Source: Patagioenas fasciata (taxonomy: Eukaryota; Chordata; Aves; Columbiformes; Columbidae). Taken from it: a stretch of DNA of 64,000 nucleotides. The first letter of the stretch is position 1. Each line of letters opens with the position of its first letter. The stretch is from positions 2,671,001-2,735,000 of the forward strand of contig NW_027288510.1 of assembly GCF_037038585.1 (NCBI RefSeq). Reading direction: 5' to 3'. This document shows, piece after piece, positions 23,015-34,200 of this stretch. Position numbers and translations under genes: made by a program. Under the pieces are notes generated by a model. It was not told where the DNA came from. It did not search any database and worked only from the letters and a program-made list of their open reading frames with translations.

Positions 23015-23185
23015 GGCTTTACTGCTTCTCCTTGTCCTCGTCCTTCTCCTCCTCCTTCTTCTCCTGATCCTTCTCCTTCTCCTCCTCCTCCTCCTCCTTC
23101 TTTTTCTCTCCTCCTCCTCCTCCTTCTCCTTCTCCACCCTTCACCTCCTTGGTGCTGTCCTGCTCCCTCTCTCCGCCTTCTCCTC
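23015..23185 (+). repeat. Polypyrimidine tract (CTT/CTC)n upstream of the CCDC81-like gene
   Basis: Nearly pure C/T on the + strand (purine on the coding strand of the CCDC81-like gene) for about 170 bp. It starts roughly 50 bp upstream of that gene's ATG at 22962. Such tracts can form triplex DNA and often lie in promoters. It produces a Leu-rich frame on + and a Gly/Arg/Glu frame on -, neither real. Confidence 0.85.
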
Positions 23186-23990
23186 CTCACTGCAGAGCAG
23201 CTACTCCAGAGCAGAGCGGTGCGAGAGCAGCTCTCAGCACTTGGAGTCCACTCGGCCTCACCGGGTGAGTGGGGCAGACGCTGGTCACGACAGGGACAGG
23301 GGGGCTGTCACCACTGTGACGTCTGGCTGTCCCACTGTGACCCCGGACCGTGTCACAGAGGGGCTGCACACACCCTCCCCCCAGGCCCTGCCAGGGGCTC
23401 TGCAGTGGGCAGGGGCTTCCGGGAGCTGCCCCCACCCCACTGTCTCCTGAGCGGGAGGGGTTTCCCCAGGCCACCCCTGCCATGTCCCCACATGGGGACA
23501 CCGGGCTGCAAGGGCCGATGGGCTTCCTTCCACCCTTCCCCGCTTCTTCCTGCCCCTCTCACCCAACGTGTCTGCAGCGGGGAGCGCGGCTGCCCTGCCT
23601 GGCGCAGCTTGGGCAGGCGATGGCTGCTCACACCGGCTTTGGAGCCGGCTGCACCCCTCTCCCACCGGCCCCGGCAGCACCGGACCTGCTCCCACACGGG
23701 TCCCGCTGCAGCTCCCGCTGCTCACGGTTCCCAGTGCCATGGAGAGGACTGCTCTGATTTGCTGAAGGTGCTGAGGGGGGTGCCGTTGCCAAACTCGGGG
23801 AGGGGGTTCAGGCTGCCGAACCAAACAGGGTGGTGATGGATGGCCGCTGCTCCCTTGGTGTTCCCAGGAGAGAGGCCTGGTCCATGCAGCAGCACTCGCG
23901 GTGCCCTAGGGCTCATTAACGCTCCGTGCCACAGGTCGCCCGGCTCCAGGCCGCCCGCCTGGTCCCACGGGCCGTCGAAGGGCTCAGGGT
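23186..23990. other. GC-rich sequence upstream of the CCDC81-like gene, no feature found
   Basis: Open frames on both strands reflect high GC. No exon chain or repeat family was identified. It may hold the distal promoter of the minus-strand gene. Confidence 0.4.
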
Positions 23991-23994
23991 CGAT

Positions 23995-24455
23995 AACTCT
24001 TGCGGGAATGGCAGGGTGTGCGGTTCCAGCTAAAGGGCCTTGGACAGATTACACAGAAGTGTTTTCTATGGGTGTAAGACGTGATGGCCCAGACCAGTGA
24101 GAACGATATCTCGGGTCAGAAAACCACCCCCGTGTGTGCGATGTGTGAATGTTGGGCCTGGGCGTGTGAACGAGTGGGTCGGAATGCTGCCCACAAGATA
24201 TGCATGGGAACGTGACTGAAACCAGTCACAATAGGAGTGTGGTGTGTTTAGAATAACAATTATTGAACAAAGTCATTTGTCTAACCTCTTAGCCCAAGCT
24301 CATCCCTGTAAATCTATAAATGGAGAACCGTTAATAAAAGAGAGCTCAGCTCTGCCCGGCTCTGCTCTTGCTGCCAACAAGAACCCTGTGCCTGTGCGCC
24401 CCGTCTGCGTCTGTGTGAATCGTTCCTCATCGCACAACGCTGACAATCCTTTCCT
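23995..24455 (+). mobile_element. Solo LTR (endogenous retrovirus)
   Basis: Reads as a retroviral LTR: a U3-like region, a TATA-like tctataaatgg at 24313, a polyadenylation signal aataaaag about 20 bases later, then a short R/U5-like part ending near a gctgacaat segment. No internal region follows. The next element (24760) belongs to a different family. It is a fossil, apparently a solo LTR, and ends are approximate. Confidence 0.6.
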
Positions 24456-24759
24456 CAGAACCCTCCGGGTCCCCAGCACCCTCCTGTCTCGTCCTCCCTA
24501 ACAATGATTCAGTCCCCATTCCTCCCCGTCTGCACAAAAACGTGGTTTGCAGGTCACCAAGCTGGGGACCCATCCCTGGGGCCACACAGGCAGTGCCCCG
24601 GCCTTTCTGCCTTGTGGACCTGTGGATTTTCTTGAAGAATTCCTTGCCAGATTCAGGCAAGCGTATATCCATAAGATAATTTCTCTCTAAACACGTGGGT
24701 GTATTTTTCCTGGGGTTAGGGACTGTAATAGACTTAACGATATATTTGTTAATCAAACC
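24456..24759. other. Short spacer between two LTRs
   Basis: No coding or repeat signal is recognised. It could be a remnant of an internal retroviral region, but nothing identifiable is left. Confidence 0.35.
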
Positions 24760-25425
24760 GGTCTAAATGGATATGTTATCAGTGGCTGTGAAACCTGAGC
24801 GTGTGATATTAGTATATGCTGCCATTAAACAATGCAACCTGTACGTAGTCTTTGTAAAAAACTTGTTCCACAGATATGTGTAAAAGCCTAATTTAGCGTA
24901 CCCTGCAGAACATTCAGGAAGAGACTGACAGAGAGAAGGGCCCAGTTGCATCCTTGTGTGAACGGGATAACGGGGTCTTCAGCACAAAGCGGGAGGAAAA
25001 CCAGCTCAAGGCCTTGGAGCCCTGGCCAAACCCAGCGTGCTAGGCCAAGGATAAGAAATGCACAAAAGAACGGACCGCAGCCTTCATCCAAAAGACCCCC
25101 GCCCGTGACCACCCGCAGACACTGCGCAGGCGCAACAGGAAAGAGCCAGAGCTGAAGACTATAGATATAATTCCTTGGAACTCATTTTAATAAGAACGGC
25201 CTTTTCGAGGAAAAGTTATGAATGTGTATAGGCGTTCCTGGAATAACCATGAATACGTAATCCTTTACCACATGTAACCAAGCTGGCCGCTCCTGGAAAG
25301 GCGCCGTGGTGCAGCGCAGGCTCCCCGGCCGCCCAGCGCTCTTTTGCCCGCTTGCTGCAATAAATTCTAAGCAATTTATTCCGACGGGTGCGTGCTGTTT
25401 ATCGTGATCGTCTGTAACACCGTGC
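24760..25425 (+). mobile_element. Endogenous retrovirus LTR, same family as 2485-3090
   Basis: Shares ordered blocks with 2690-2960 and carries a polyadenylation-like aataaattc at about 25360. A CAC/ACGTG-rich repeat follows directly and may be part of the same element. The LTR looks less eroded than its relative. It is a fossil without recognisable genes. Confidence 0.5.
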
Positions 25426-25640
25426 ACGTTTGCACGCGTACTTTCCGTGCTTAATACAAGCACGTGTATCAATTATTTCCTTGCACAATCGCGGGTGTGT
25501 TTTCCTCCCCTGCTTCCGCACAAGCACGTGTAACTTTCCGTGCACATCTGCACGTGTATTAACCCTCGCAGGATTGCGAGTTTATTGTAAATTTACCCTC
25601 GCAGAATCGCGAGTGTGCACTTTCCGTACTCACTACAGCA
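25426..25640 (+). repeat. Degenerate tandem repeat with CACGTG boxes and small palindromes
   Basis: GCACGTGTA-type boxes recur near 25461, 25524, 25551 and 25638, mixed with small inverted repeats. CTCGCAGGATTGCGAG (25565-25580) has 6-bp arms and CTCGCAGAATCGCGAG (25598-25613) has 5-bp arms, 33 bp apart. The last part is shared with the inverted copy at 10.0-10.07 kb. It may be a U5 or leader region of the adjacent LTR element. Confidence 0.6.
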
Positions 25641-26161
25641 CGTGTATCTCTTCAAAATAACCCCACACCGTGTTCAGGCAAGTGCGGACTCCTCCCGGAC
25701 TCAGGGACGGCTCCGGCACTGTTTTGGTGAAGCCACGTGCATGCACTCTGTGCACCGCCTGTCGTATTGGTTGCTGCCCCTTCATCATTTTCCTCAACTG
25801 GTATCCAAACCTGTATTCAAGTCACTTTTGGATGCTAAAACCCTGTTTCTCACCGGTTTAACAGAAGTTGTTTTGGACCCTGTTGTCCCTTAAACGAACC
25901 TGGGGTGCCTCTGGGACACCCCCCTTTCCATATTGATCCCCAGGAATGAGTCCCCCCTCAGTCTCCTCTTCTCCAGCTCCAGAGCCCCAGCTCCCTCAGC
26001 CTTTCCTCACACGGCAGATGCTCCACTCCCTCCAGCATCTTGGTGGCTGCGCTGGACTCTCTGCAGCAGTTCCCTGTCCTTCTGGAGCTGAGGGAGAACT
26101 GGACACAACATTCCAGGGGTGGTCTCCCCAGGGCAGAGCAGGGGGGCAGGAGAACCTCTCT
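25566..26161 (+). repeat. Right arm of a 0.6-kb inverted repeat
   Basis: Near-identical in reverse complement to 9473-10071. It includes the retroviral-like sequence up to about 25925 and a CR1 3' fragment in antisense (25930-26161). Similarity ends sharply at 26161, where an A/T-rich repeat begins. Confidence 0.9.
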
Positions 26162-26165
26162 CATC
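25930..26165 (-). mobile_element. CR1 LINE fragment, antisense
   Basis: The minus strand encodes CR1 ORF2 C-terminal phrases (CPGETTPGMLCPV, LLQRVQRSHQD, then a LRELGLWSW-like end), broken by frameshifts. It is the counterpart of the CR1 at 9473-9720 in the inverted repeat. Confidence 0.8.
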
Positions 26166-26174
26166 ATCTTGCAC

Positions 26175-26870
26175 AATAACGCCCCCAAACTGAGTAGTTT
26201 TGCCAAAAAGAAATTGCAAATCTTCCAAACTCTCGCAAATAAATTTGTAATTTAACCAAAAAATGCGCAAATCTTGCCTCAAAATACTAATTTCCCCCCC
26301 AATTGCAAATCTTGCCCCAAAACCTTGCAATTTTGCGCCAAAATCTACAAATCTTGACAAGAAAATCCGTACTTTTGCCCAAACTTGGCAAATCTTGCAA
26401 AAAAATTTATAACCTTTTTGGGGGAAACACTCATTTTTTGATCCATTTTTTCAGAGGAAACACATTTTTTTATTAGAAACAAGTGCATGTTTTGGGGAAA
26501 ACCCCAATTTTAGGGCCATATTTGGGGAGAAACACCCATCTTTGGACCCATTTTCGGAGGGTGCACACAGTTTTGGGTGCACTCATTTTTTTGGGGGGGA
26601 AAAACAACTTTTGGGCCCACATTTTGTGGGCAAACACCATTTTTTGGACACATTTTTGGAATGAAACACCCATTTTCAGTCCCATTTTTCGTGGGGTAGT
26701 ACCCATTCTGGAGGGAACAAGACCCATTGTTTTGGGAAAAAACCAATACTTCCAATACTTGAGGTCCATTTTTGGGGGAAAACACTCAGTTTTGCGGGGA
26801 ACCCATTTTTATGGGGAAAAAGCATTTTTGGGGCCCATTTTTTGGGCAAAGTACACAATTTGGGGGTGTC
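26175..26870 (+). repeat. A-tract/T-tract tandem-like repeat, about 32-42 bp
   Basis: Two diverged sub-arrays. In 26175-26415 the phrase gcaaatcttg recurs at about 38-53 bp intervals. In 26415-26870 phrases of the type ttttttgggggaaacaccca recur about every 32-40 bp. Runs of A and T separated by G/C-rich spacers recall the bent 41-42-bp and W-linked repeats of galliform birds, but no sequence identity is claimed. Frames through it (for example FPPKNGP peptides) are artefacts. Confidence 0.75.
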
Positions 26871-27029
26871 CTGGTTTTGTCACAAACCAGACCGGGTCTC
26901 TTTCAGTGATTTTCTCTCAGCTAAGCTCTTCTCGGTCGCTGTACCTTTCTGGGTCAGCCTGCCTATTTTTCCCAGGATGCCCGTGGCGCCGAACTGGAAC
27001 TCGCCTCCAACCCTCGTCATCTTTTCGGT

Positions 27030-27450
27030 CCCCTAGCGGTGCCCGACAGCGACAGGGCAGGGGCTGTCTCAGGTCCTCCCCCTCTGCCCAACAGGGCAGG
27101 GCTCCATTGCCTTTGGGGGTGTCCCCTGGAGCCTCTCCGAGTGGCGCCAGCAGCTCCGCGCTCAGCACCAGCGGGTGCGGCCCCTCCTGAGGGGATGGGG
27201 GATGAGGGGGCGGGGCCACCGGCCGGCGGCGCGGGAGGCTGAGGCGGCGAGCTGCGATTGGCCGGGCGGGCCGCAGCGGCCGTTCCCGCCTGAGCCTTGG
27301 GGCGGAGCCAGAGCGGGAGTGCGGGGGGCGGCCGGGCCAGGAGCCGCCCGCAGAGCGCCCGGAGAGCGGGCTTCGGGGACTCTGCCCGGGAACGAGCGGC
27401 AGGAGGAGAGGAGACGGCCCCAGCGGTACCGGGTGAGCTTCTGGCTGGAG
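27030..27450. promoter_or_regulatory. CpG island / candidate promoter
   Basis: High CpG density with an inverted CCAAT box (gcgattggcc at about 27253) and GC boxes (gggcggg, gggcgg). No first exon could be assigned with confidence. It is flanked on the right by a CR1 3' end and minisatellites. It may be an orphan promoter left by rearrangement. Confidence 0.5.
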
Positions 27451-27479
27451 CCTGGGAGCTGTTCCTCCCAGCGAGGGCT

Positions 27480-27690
27480 GTCGGGCACTGAACGGGCTGC
27501 CCAGGGCAGGGCTGGAGCCGCCATCCCTGGAGGGGTTTCCACAGGAGCTCCTGAGGGCCGTGGGCAGCGCCGGGGGGTTGTGCTTGGACACCTTCAAGGT
27601 GTTTGACACCCAAAGGGATTCTGTGGCACACTCAATTTTCACATTGCCATGGAGCCTGGAGGTCCCAGCGGGGTTTGGATCAGCGTGTTC
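27480..27690 (+). mobile_element. CR1 3' end fragment
   Basis: Contains the CR1 phrase gggctgcccagggcagggct, then gagccgccatccctggaggg (counterpart of [12 protein letters not shown] and following sequence), ending near aaagggattctgtgg. Decayed. Confidence 0.65.
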
Positions 27691-27831
27691 TGGAACATTC
27701 TCAGTGGTCGGGTCTGTGTGCAGAGTGTGGTGGGAATGAGAAGAGAGGAGATGGAGAGAACAGTGGGGAGGTGGAGGAGCAGGAGTGGAGGTGAATACCA
27801 GAGAGAGCGAGTGTGTGCGGATCAGCAGTGA

Positions 27832-28210
27832 TCACCCCAAACCTGCCCCGCAAACATGGCACCCAAAATCCTGCACCCTAGATCCTGACCCCAAGCCCTG
27901 CACCAAGACCCTGCCCCTCAATCCTGCACCCCCAAATCCCCCACCCCGATCCTGTCTTCCCAAACCCTGCACCCCAAATCCTGCACCCCCAAATTCGGCC
28001 CCACCAAACTCTGCACCCCTAAACCCTACAACTGAAACCTTGCACCCCCTAATCCTGCCCTCCCTACCTTCCTGAACCCCGAAACCTGCACCCCAAACCC
28101 TGCATTCCCAAATCCTTCCGTCCTATACCCTACACCCCTAAACCTGTCCCCAAACCCTGCACCCCAAAGAATTCCCTCCCAAACCTTGCACCTCCAAACC
28201 TTGCACCTCA
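27832..28210 (+). repeat. Minisatellite, core AAACCCTGCACCCC, about 14-15 bp
   Basis: Imperfect tandem copies such as aaatcctgcaccccc and aaaccttgcaccc. It merges without a gap into the 39-bp satellite at about 28.21 kb. Confidence 0.88.
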
Positions 28211-31200
28211 AAGGCATCCTGGGGACCCCCCCTTGTCCCCAGCATCCACTGTGACGTTCCAGGACCCCTCTTGTCCCCAGTGCCCATTATGATATCCCAG
28301 GACCCCACTTTGTCCCCAGAGCCCATTGTGACACCATGGGGACCCTGCCTTGTCCTCAGGGCCCATTGTGACATCCTGGGAACCCCCTTTTTTCCCAGGG
28401 CCCATTGTGACAGGGTTGGGACCCCCCTTGTCCTCAGGGCCCATTGTGACATCCCAGGACCCCCCATTGTCCCCAGGGCCCATTGTGACAGGATGGGGCC
28501 CCCCTTGTCACTGGAGACCCATTGTGAAACCATGGGGACCCCCCATTGTCCCCAGGGCCCATTGTGACATCCTGGGGAACCCCTTGTCCCCAGGGCCCAT
28601 ACTGACACCATGGGGACCCCCCTTGTTACTGAGGACCCATTGTGATACCATGGGGCCCCCACTTTTTCCCCAGGGCCCATTGTGACATCCTGGGACCCCC
28701 TTTGTCCCCAGGGCCCATTGTGACATCCCAGGACCTCCCATTGTCCCCAGGACCAATTGTGACATCCTGGGGACCCCCCTTTGTCCCCATGGCCCATTGT
28801 GACATCCTGGGGACCCCCTTTATCCCCAGAACTCATTGTGGCACCATGGGGAACCCCTTTGTCACTGGGGACCATTGTGACATGTCAGAACCCCCCATTG
28901 TCCCCATGTCCCATTGTGACACCCCCCTTATCCCCAGGGCCCATTGTGAAATCCTGGGAACCCCGCCTTTTCCCCAGGGCTCATTGTGACGTCTCAGGAC
29001 CCACTTTGTCCCCAGGGCCCATTGTGGCACTATGGGGACCCCCATTGTCCTCAGGACCCATTGTGGCATTCCAGGACCCCACTTTGTCCTCAGGGTCCAT
29101 TGTGACACCATGGGGACCCCCTTTGTCCCCAGGGCTGATTGTGACAATTAAGGGACCCCCATTGTCCCCAGGGCCCATTGTGACATCCCAGGACCCCACT
29201 TTGCCCCCAGGGACCATTGTGACATCCTGGGGACCCCCAGGATGTCACAAGACCCCATTGTGACATCCTGGGGACCCCCCTTCGTCCCCCGGGGCCATTG
29301 TGACACCATGGGGACTCCCCCTTTGTCCCCAGAGCACATTGTGACATCCCAGGACCCCCCATTGTCCCCAGAGCCCATTGTGGCATCCTGGGGACCCCTC
29401 TTTGTCCCCAGGGCCCGTTGTGATGTCCTAGGACCCCTCTTTTTCCCCAGGGACCATTGTGAACACCATGGGGACCCCATTTGTCACTGGGGCCCATTTT
29501 GACATCCCAGGACCCCCCTTTATCCCCAGGGCCCATTGTGACATCCAGGGCACCCCTATTGGCCCCAGGGCCCATTGTGGCACCATGGGGACCCCCTTTG
29601 TCATTGGGACCCACTGTGACATACCAGGACCCCCAATAGTCCCCAGTGCCCATTGTGACACCGTGGGGACCCCTCTTGTCCCCAGGGGCCATTGTGACAT
29701 CCTGGGGACCCCCCATTATCCTCAGGGTGTTGTGACACCATGGGGACCCCCTTTGTCCCCAGGGCCCTTGTGACGTCTCAGGATCCCCCGTTGTCCCCAG
29801 GGCCCATCGTGGCACCGAGGGGACCCCCCCTTTGTCCCCAGGGACCATTGTGACATCGTGGGGCCCCCTCTGTCCCCAGGACCCATTGTGATATCCTGGG
29901 AACCCCATTTGTCCCCAAGGACCATTGCGGCACCATGGGGACCCTCATTGTCCCCAGTGCCCATTGTGACACCGTGTGGACCCCTCTTGTCCCCAGGGGC
30001 CATTGTGACATCCGGGGGACCCCTCATTGTCCCCAGGGTGTTGTGACACCATGGGGACCCCCTTTGGTCCCAGGGCCCATTGTGAGGTCTCAGGATCCCC
30101 CGTTGTCCCCAAGGCCCATTGTGACATTCTGGGGACCCCAAATGTCCCCAGGGCCCATTCTGGCATTCTGGGGTCCCCCCTTTGTCCCCAGGGCCCATTG
30201 TGCCACCATGGGGACCCCCTTTGTCACTGGGGCGCATTGTGACATTCTGGGGATGCCCTTTATCCCCAGGGCCCATTGTGACACCGTCGGGACCCCCCTT
30301 GTCCCCAGTGCCTATTGTGACACTGTGGGGACCCCTCTTGTCCCCAGGGGCCATTATGACATCCTGGGGACCGCCTTTGTCCCCAGAACACATTGTGACA
30401 TCCCAGGACCCCATTTGTCCCCAGGGCCCATTGTGACATCCTGGGGACCCCCTTGTCCCAGGGCCCATCGTGGCACCGAGGGGACCCCCCCTTTGTCCCC
30501 AGGGACCACTGTGACACTGTGGGGACCCCGTCTGTCCCCAGGGCCAATTGTGACATCCTGGGGACCCTATTCTCCCCACGGCCCGTCGTGGCACGATTGG
30601 GACCCCCTTTGTCCCTAGAGCCCATTGTGGCACAATGGGGACCCCCTTTGTCACTGGGGCCCATTGTGACATCCTGGGGATGCCCTTTATCCCCAGTGCC
30701 TATTGTGACACCGTGGGGACCCCTCTTGTCCCCAGGGGCCATTGTGACATCCTGGGGACCCCCTTTGTCCCCAGGACCCATTGTGACATCCTGGGGACCC
30801 CCTTGTCCCCAGGGCCCATCGTGGCACCGAGGGGACCCCCGCTTTGTCCCCAGAGACCTTTGTGACACCGTGGGGACCCCGTCTGTCCCCAGGGTCCATT
30901 GTGGCATCCTGGGCACCCTATTCTCCCCACGGCCCATCGTGGCACGATTGGGACCCCCTTTGTCCCCAGGGCCCATTGTGATGCCATGGGGACTCCATTT
31001 GTCCCTGTGGCGCATTGTGACATCCCAGGACTCCCCTTTGTCCCCAGGGTCCATTGTGACATCATGGGGACCACCCTTTGTCCCCAGGGCTCATTGTGAC
31101 GTCCCAGGACCCCTCGTTGTCCCCAGGGCCCATCGTGACATCTTGGGGACCCCCCTTGTCCCCAGGGCCCATTGTGACATCCTGGGGAACCCCTTTGTCC

Positions 31201-34200
31201 CCAGGGCCCATTGTGACATCCGGGGGACCCCCTTGTCTCCAGGGCCCATAGTGGCACTGTGGGGACGCATATTGGCACTTGGGTCCATTGTGACACCATG
31301 GGGAACCCCCCTTTGTCCCCAGTGCCCATTGTGACATCCTGGGGATCCCTCTTGTCCCCAGGACCCATTGTGGTGTTCTGGGGACTCCCTTTGTCCCCAA
31401 GGCCCATTGTGGCACCATGGGGACCCCCTTTGTCACTGGGGCCCATTGTGACATTCCAGGACCCCAATTTGTCCCCAGGACCCATTATGACATCCTGGGG
31501 ACCCCCTTGTCCCCAGGCCCCATCATGGCACCGAGAGGACCCCCCATTTGTCCCTAGGGACCGTTGTGACACCGTGAGAACCCCCTCTGTCCCCAGGGCC
31601 CATTGTGACATCCTGGGGAACCCTTTTGTCCCCAGGACCCGTCGTGGCACCATTAGGACCCCCTTTGTCCCCAGGACCCATTGTGACATCCCAGGACCCC
31701 ACTTTGTGCCCAGAGGCCATTGTGACATCCCTGGGACCCCATTTGTCCCCAGGGACCATTGCGGCACCATGGGGACCCTCTTTGTCCCCAGGGCCCAGGG
31801 CCCATTGTGACATCCTGGGGACCCCCCCTTGTCCCCAGGGCCCATTGTGACACCATGGGGATCCCCCATTTGTCCCCAGAGCACCTTGTGACATCCCAGG
31901 ACCCCCCATTGTCTCCAGAGCCCATTGTTAACATCCTGGGTACCCCTCTTTGTCCCCAGGGCCCATTGTTATGTCCTAGGACCCCCCTTTGTCCCCAGGG
32001 CCCATTGTGACCCCATGGGGACCCAATTTGTCACTGGGGCCCATTTTGACATCCCAGGACCCCTCTTTGTCCCCAAGGCCCATTGTGACATCCTGGGCAT
32101 GCCCTTTATCCCCAGGGCCCATTGTGACACCGTCGGGACCCCCTTTGTCCCCAGGGCCCATTGTGACATCCTGGGGACCCCTATTGGCCAAAGGACCCAT
32201 TGTGGCACCATGGGGACCCCCTTTGTCACTGGGGCCCATTGTGACATACCAGGACCCCGCTTTGTCCACAGGGCCCATTATGACATCCTAGGGACCATTC
32301 TTTTTCCTCAGGGCCCATTGTGACATCCCAGGACCCCCCATTGTCCCCAGTGTCCGTTGTGACACCGCGGGGACCCGTCTTGTCCCCAGGGGCCATTGTG
32401 ACATCCTGGGGACCCCCCATTGTCCCCAGTGTGTTGTGACACCATGGGGACCCCCTTTATCCCCAGGGCCCATTGTGACATCCCAGGATCCCCCGTTGTC
32501 CCCAGGGCCCATTGTGACATCCCAGGAGCCCCCGTTGTCCCCAGGGCCCATTGTGACATTCTGGGGACCCCTCTTTTTCCCCAGGGCCCATTGTGATATC
32601 CTGGGGAGCTCTCTTTGTCCCCAGGGCCTATTGTGACATCCTGGGGACCCCCCTTGTCTCCAGGGCCCATTGTGACGTCCCAGGACTCCCTATTGTTACC
32701 AGGGCCCATTGCGAAATCCTGGGGACCCCCTCTTTGTCCCCAGGGCCCATTGTGACGTCCCAGGACTCCCCCTTGTCCCCAGGACTCATTTTGATGTCCC
32801 AGGATCCCCATTGTCCCCAGAGCCCATTGTGATGTCCTGGGAATCCCCTTTGACCCCAGGGCCCTTTGTGACACCATGGGGACCCCCCCTTGTCCCCAGG
32901 GCCCATCGTGGCACCGTGGGGACCCCACTTGTCACTGGGGACCCATTGTGACACTATGGGGACCCCCCCTTGTGCCCAGGGCCCATTGTAACATCCTGGG
33001 GACCCCCTTTTCCCCAGGTCCCATTGTGACACCGTGGGTACCTCCCTTGTCCGCAGGGCTCATTGTGACATCCCAGGACCCCCCTTTTCTCCCAAGGCCC
33101 ATTGTGACATCCTGGGGACCCCCCCTTGTCTCCAGGGCCCCTTGTGACATCAAAGGATCCCCCATTGTCTCCAGGGCCCATTGTGACACCGTGGGGACCC
33201 CCTTTGTCCCCAGGTCCCATTGTGACATCCCAGGACCCCACTTAGTCCCCAGGGCCAATTGTGACACCATGGGGACCCCCCTTCTCACTGGGGACCCATT
33301 GTGACACCATGGGGATGTCCCCTTGTCCTCAGAGCCCATCCTGACATCCCAAAACCCCCCATTGTCTCCAGGGCCCATTGTGACATCCTGGGGACCTCCC
33401 TTTCTCTCCAGGGCCCATTGTGACATTCCAGGAATGCCCATTCTCCCCAGAGCCCATTGTGAGGTCCTGGGAATCCCCTTTGTCCCCAGGCCCCATTGTG
33501 ACATCGTGGGGACCCCCTTTGTCCACAGGGTCCATTGTGACAGGGTGGGACACCCCTTGTCCCCAGGGCCAATTGTGACATCCTGGGGACCCCTTTGTCC
33601 CCAGGGCCCATTGTGACATCCTGGGGACCCCCTTTGTCCCCAGGGCCCATATTGACACCATGGGGACCCCCTTTGTTCCCAGGGGCCATTGTGACATCCT
33701 TGGGACCCCGTTTGTCCCCATGGCCCACTGTGACGTCCCAGGACGCCCCGTTGTCCCCAGGGCCCATTGTGACCTCCTGGGGACCCCCCTTTGTCCCCAG
33801 GGGCCATTGTGACATCCCAGGACCCCCCATTGTCCCCAACGCCCATTGTGACAGGGTGGGACACCCCTTGTCCCCAAGTCCTGTTGTGACATCCTGGGGA
33901 CCCCTTTGTCACCAGAGTCCATTGTGATATCCTGGGGAGCCCCCTTTGTTCCCAGGGCCCATTGTGACAACCCAGGACCCCCCATTGTCCCCAGGGCCCA
34001 TTGTGAACATCCTGGGGACCCCTCTTTTTATCCCCAGCGCCCATTGTGATTTCCTGGGGAGCTCTCTTTGTCCCCAGGGCCCATTGTGACACCGTGGAGA
34101 CCCTGCTTGTCCTCAGGGCCCATTGTGACATTCAGGGGACCCCTTTTTGTCTCCAGGGCCTATTGTGACATCCAGGGGACCCCCCCTTGTCTCCAGGGCC

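Noticed and set aside
23013-23450. Leucine-rich plus-strand frame
   Set aside because: It is the translation of a CTT/CTC tract.
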